From assembly GCA_963971425.1 (NCBI GenBank), contig OZ020520.1:25996754-26060753 (forward strand): a DNA stretch of 64,000 bases, written 5' to 3'. How positions within the stretch are numbered: position 1 is the first letter of the stretch; each line of letters opens with the position of its first letter. Shown piece after piece: positions 61,440 to 64,000 of the stretch. The position numbers and the translations under genes are program-made. Origin of the DNA: Bryoerythrophyllum caledonicum. Its lineage: Eukaryota > Streptophyta > Bryopsida > Pottiales > Pottiaceae. Under the pieces are notes generated by a model, which was not told the DNA's origin, ran no database searches, and saw only the letters and a program-made list of their open reading frames with translations.

Positions 61440-61569
61440 TTAACCCTTCTAGGTCGGGTTGGCTATGAGTGATGGAAAATCTATGAGCGCAATAGATGAA
61501 ATTTTGCATAATCTATTACAGTCGTAGATTCGACCATCAGCCATAGCCAACCCGACCTTAAAGGGTTAA
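61440..61569. mobile_element. TTAACCC MITE, complete, 130 bp
   Basis: TTAA at both ends. The left end TTAACCCTTCTAGGTCGGGT and the right end, read inward, TTAACCCTTTAAGGTCGGGT pair for about 36 bp. A half copy is at 31361-31440. The TTAA target with CCC start is piggyBac-like. Confidence 0.8.
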
Positions 61570-63258
61570 TAGTGGAGGGAAACTCCTCCATGGTTTAGAC
61601 TTTGGTGGTGAGTAGACATGTATGTTCGGACGACTATCGCATGCAAGCAAGGATTGGATTTAGGCCTCTTCGAGAAATGGCAAGTTCCCAGTGCAAGTTA
61701 TTGTTGACCACAAGGCCAAAGTACTTTGATGTGTCCACCCGAACTTGGTGGTAACAAGGGATACATTTGTGCCCCCTATGAATGTGCACAACATTACTAA
61801 GAAGTTGATAAAAGAGTTAGTAGAGAAGCATCCGCATGATGTATCCCTTGGAGTACTATGTGTTTTGATTGTTATTAATGGAGTATTTGTTATGGTTGTT
61901 ATTGTTGAAGAATGTCGGACCAACCTTGTATATTGTGCAATGTGTTGAATATTTGCTGAGCTCAAACAAGGACATTTAATTCCCTAAAAGACAGAGCATA
62001 TGACCATGGCATCAATCCCAATTTCCATCCCACTTTGTCCTCTAATTCTTCATGAAATATAGGTGGAATTTTTTTAGTTTTATTTTTCACAAATGAGATC
62101 ACATATCTTGCTTATGTCACAAAATTTGCAGATTTTTTTAGTGAAAATTCATAATTATTGTGATTTTCCAAAGTAAAAGCAAAGAAAATTCATATAAAAT
62201 ATGATGTATGCTTTAAAATTCTCAAAATTTCACTAGAGGTGTACAGTGCACTGCCAAAACTTGGGGTCTAGATGAAACTCCCGTGTTAAGCTATAATTAA
62301 TAAATAGGTCAACCATGGTTACAGGCCCAAAGTTCAAACTGCAATAACTTATTCAATTTTACGTATTTCTCAAAACTTTAAATTGAAATGGAAACTAGAC
62401 TTCACAAGCGTCGTTTCATTAGTTGGACTCAAATTCAAAAAGTATCATTTGAATCACTCGAATTCAGATTTAGAGCAAACTGTCGAAGTTTCTAAAATAC
62501 TCCACATTGAGGTCCACATTGAGGTCACAAAGATTTTCTTCTCTAGATAGAAACATGACTACCTCAACAAGGCAAGTTTCATCATCATCTACTACTTACA
62601 CATTCAATAAACTCGCCAATAAAGAAATGGATGAAAAAGATTATCATCCTAGAAGCCAATTTCTGGCTCCTCTGAAGCTCCAAGGTTAACCGTATCTGGC
62701 TGAAGTCGCAGAAGTTGATCGAAAGAGGAGTCCACCTTTCTCCTTGACAGACACTATGTCGATCATCCCCAAAGCCTACGGAGCAGAAAGAATCCGCACA
62801 CGAACCAAACTAGCACAACATCACTGCCAAGAGCCGGAATCAACCAAATTCGTCGAAGTAAGCGGTGGTTTCTGTTTCCTGTCGAAGAACTACACACAAG
62901 AGCATTGCTGACAAATGTGGATAAGGTAATAAGTTGGAGGAAAGTTGCCTTGGGAATCTGGCGATCAAAATAGAAGCACTGGAAGTAAGGCTTCAGAGCA
63001 AGCCACACCCTAAACTTTATAAAAAAATCTCCTGGTAAGATCCAGAGTCGACAAGATTAGTTTCAGGACAGCACCGCTGAAAAACGGAAACCCTAGAACG
63101 CAACTTCACGAACACATGTACAACATCCCTATCTCGGCCACGTGAAATCAATGCAATCGTGACATTCGGAATGAATTCAGCTCTGCTCATCATCCAACAA
63201 TCTATTGGCAGTCTGCTCACTCAGGGAGTGAGTGAACCTTTGGTGTGGTGCGATCACC
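61570..63258. other. Region upstream of the alpha/beta-hydrolase gene
   Basis: AT-rich on the left, then less so from about 62.6 kb. Open frames (for example 61745-61948 plus, 62763-63008 minus) have no recognisable domains. The last few hundred bases probably hold the promoter of the gene starting at 63259. Confidence 0.3.
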
Positions 63259-63718
63259 ATGGCCACTCTCCCATCCTTGATCACGCGCTCACCCAGCTCA
63301 CTGGCGTGTCGTGCTGTTGCCGAACATGAGCCGTCTGAGGCGACTCGTTTCGTCTCCTTCAAGCGAGCTCCCGGGAGAGCATGGGGTTGTGGCGGAACAG
63401 GTAAGACGTCGACGACGGTGGGAGCAGACACCCCTTTGAAATTTTGAGACGAGGTCTGCAGCGGACTGGACTGACGTGGCGTGCTTCGCGCAGAGCATGG
63501 GGAGGCTCTGGGTGGCCGCTTTGCAGCATCTCGGACCCGGAGTTGGAGATGTGAGGCTCGCTTGGAGAGTGCGGAGGCAGAAGTTTTGGAGGAAAGGTTG
63601 CTTCAGAGCGGCGAAACGCGGCTCAGCAGTGTCCGCGGGCCGGACTTCGATGGCGCCTCCATGTCCAGCCAGTTCTGGGAATGGCGCCATCGCTGGAACA
63701 TCCATTACGAGAGTGCAG
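63259..63718 (+). CDS. Probable plastid-targeted alpha/beta-hydrolase, first two exons (partial)
   Basis: Exon 1 is 63259-63400 and exon 2 is 63494-63718; the gene continues beyond the window. Exon 1 begins MATLPSLITRSPSSLACRAV, rich in Ser, Thr, Ala and Arg without acidic residues, a typical chloroplast transit peptide, and ends at a GTAAG donor. Exon 2 starts after CGCAG in the matching phase and ends with QFWEWRHRWNIHYESAG before a GT donor. The pattern W-x-W-(x)n-I-x-Y-x-x-x-G directly precedes the HGFG oxyanion segment in plant and cyanobacterial alpha/beta-hydrolases of the epoxide-hydrolase-like group, so the catalytic part should follow in exon 3, outside the window. Assignment rests on this short motif plus the transit peptide and consistent splice phases. 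Substrate unknown. Confidence 0.55.
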
Positions 63719-64000
63719 GTGCGACCAGGCCGTCTTCACATGTTTTGGTCTGGTCTTGGGTTTAAGAGACGTCGCCTTCACGGTTGCACTGAAACGTGTT
63801 TCAATGGACTAGCGCTGCCGTTTCATTTGGCCTCTCTGCATTCAAATTCTTGACTGTCGTTTCCAGCATGCGAGCTATCATTCCAGCACATCTTCAATTG
63901 AGAGAATTCGAATGAAACGAGAACCCTACTTTCATGAAACACATTTTCATAGCCACTATGATCGTCTTCTTCATTCATACGGTTCTCCTGACATTTCATA
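63719..64000 (+). other. First part of intron 2 of the hydrolase gene
   Basis: The sequence after the GT donor at 63719 holds no further recognisable hydrolase exon up to the window end. Confidence 0.4.

Noticed and set aside
63298-63705. 135-codon minus-strand open frame at the right end
   Set aside because: It is antisense to the two hydrolase exons, which have consistent splice sites and phases.

Overview
The window looks like nuclear DNA of a land plant outside the seed plants, most likely a bryophyte or lycophyte; I cannot name the species. Evidence: a plant-type TFIIE alpha gene with many introns, a plant GH17 beta-1,3-glucanase with X8 domain and GPI-type tail, and a probable chloroplast-targeted hydrolase. 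These sit beside two intronless DUF2235 hydrolase genes and a Tc1-type (DD34E) transposon, both uncommon in seed plants. Host genes are few (five recognised). Most of the window is AT-rich transposon debris, with GC-rich patches at 18-19.5 kb, 26.7-27.5 kb, 34.5-35.6 kb and 53.8-55.1 kb.

Layout: 0-1.8 kb, 5' part of the TFIIE alpha gene on the minus strand, running off the left edge. About 5.1-13.9 kb, a decayed Ty3/gypsy fossil into which a complete non-autonomous CACTA element (7819-9177, TSD GTG) has jumped. 15-26 kb, a cluster of about 0.9-kb elements bounded by TTAA with CCC-type ends (piggyBac-like hallmarks), a CACTACAC-ended MITE, the intact GH17 gene (18.3-19.9 kb, minus) with a duplicated copy of its upstream region, and a tRNA-derived SINE. 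27-31.4 kb, a GC-rich minisatellite, a LINE remnant and a truncated Ty1/copia fossil with one short LTR inserted into a TTAA MITE. 34.45-35.56 kb, DUF2235 gene 1 (plus). 36.6-46.3 kb, MITEs, pogo-like remnants, a TCCGGA-rich stretch, an unrecognised decayed coding region, a 25-bp x 8 tandem array and a 1.2-kb T-rich tract. 46.3-49.6 kb, a Tc1-like element containing a nested pogo-like element. 49.66-52.90 kb, an element with two 736-bp inverted arms that look almost identical and a central cargo with exon-like pieces. 53.78-55.14 kb, DUF2235 gene 2 (minus), with a MITE end directly in front of its start codon. 55.2-63.2 kb, mostly unassigned AT-rich sequence with two small MITEs. 63.26 kb to the right edge, the first two exons of a probable plastid alpha/beta-hydrolase (plus).

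The host genes do not form a pathway: basal transcription, cell-wall callose turnover, two lipase-like hydrolases and one plastid hydrolase. The strongest items for a second look are the pair of GC-rich intronless DUF2235 genes, the long-arm inverted-repeat element with cargo, the TTAA-bounded family, and the Tc1-like element whose third catalytic residue has become lysine. All calls were made by eye from the sequence; no database search was run.
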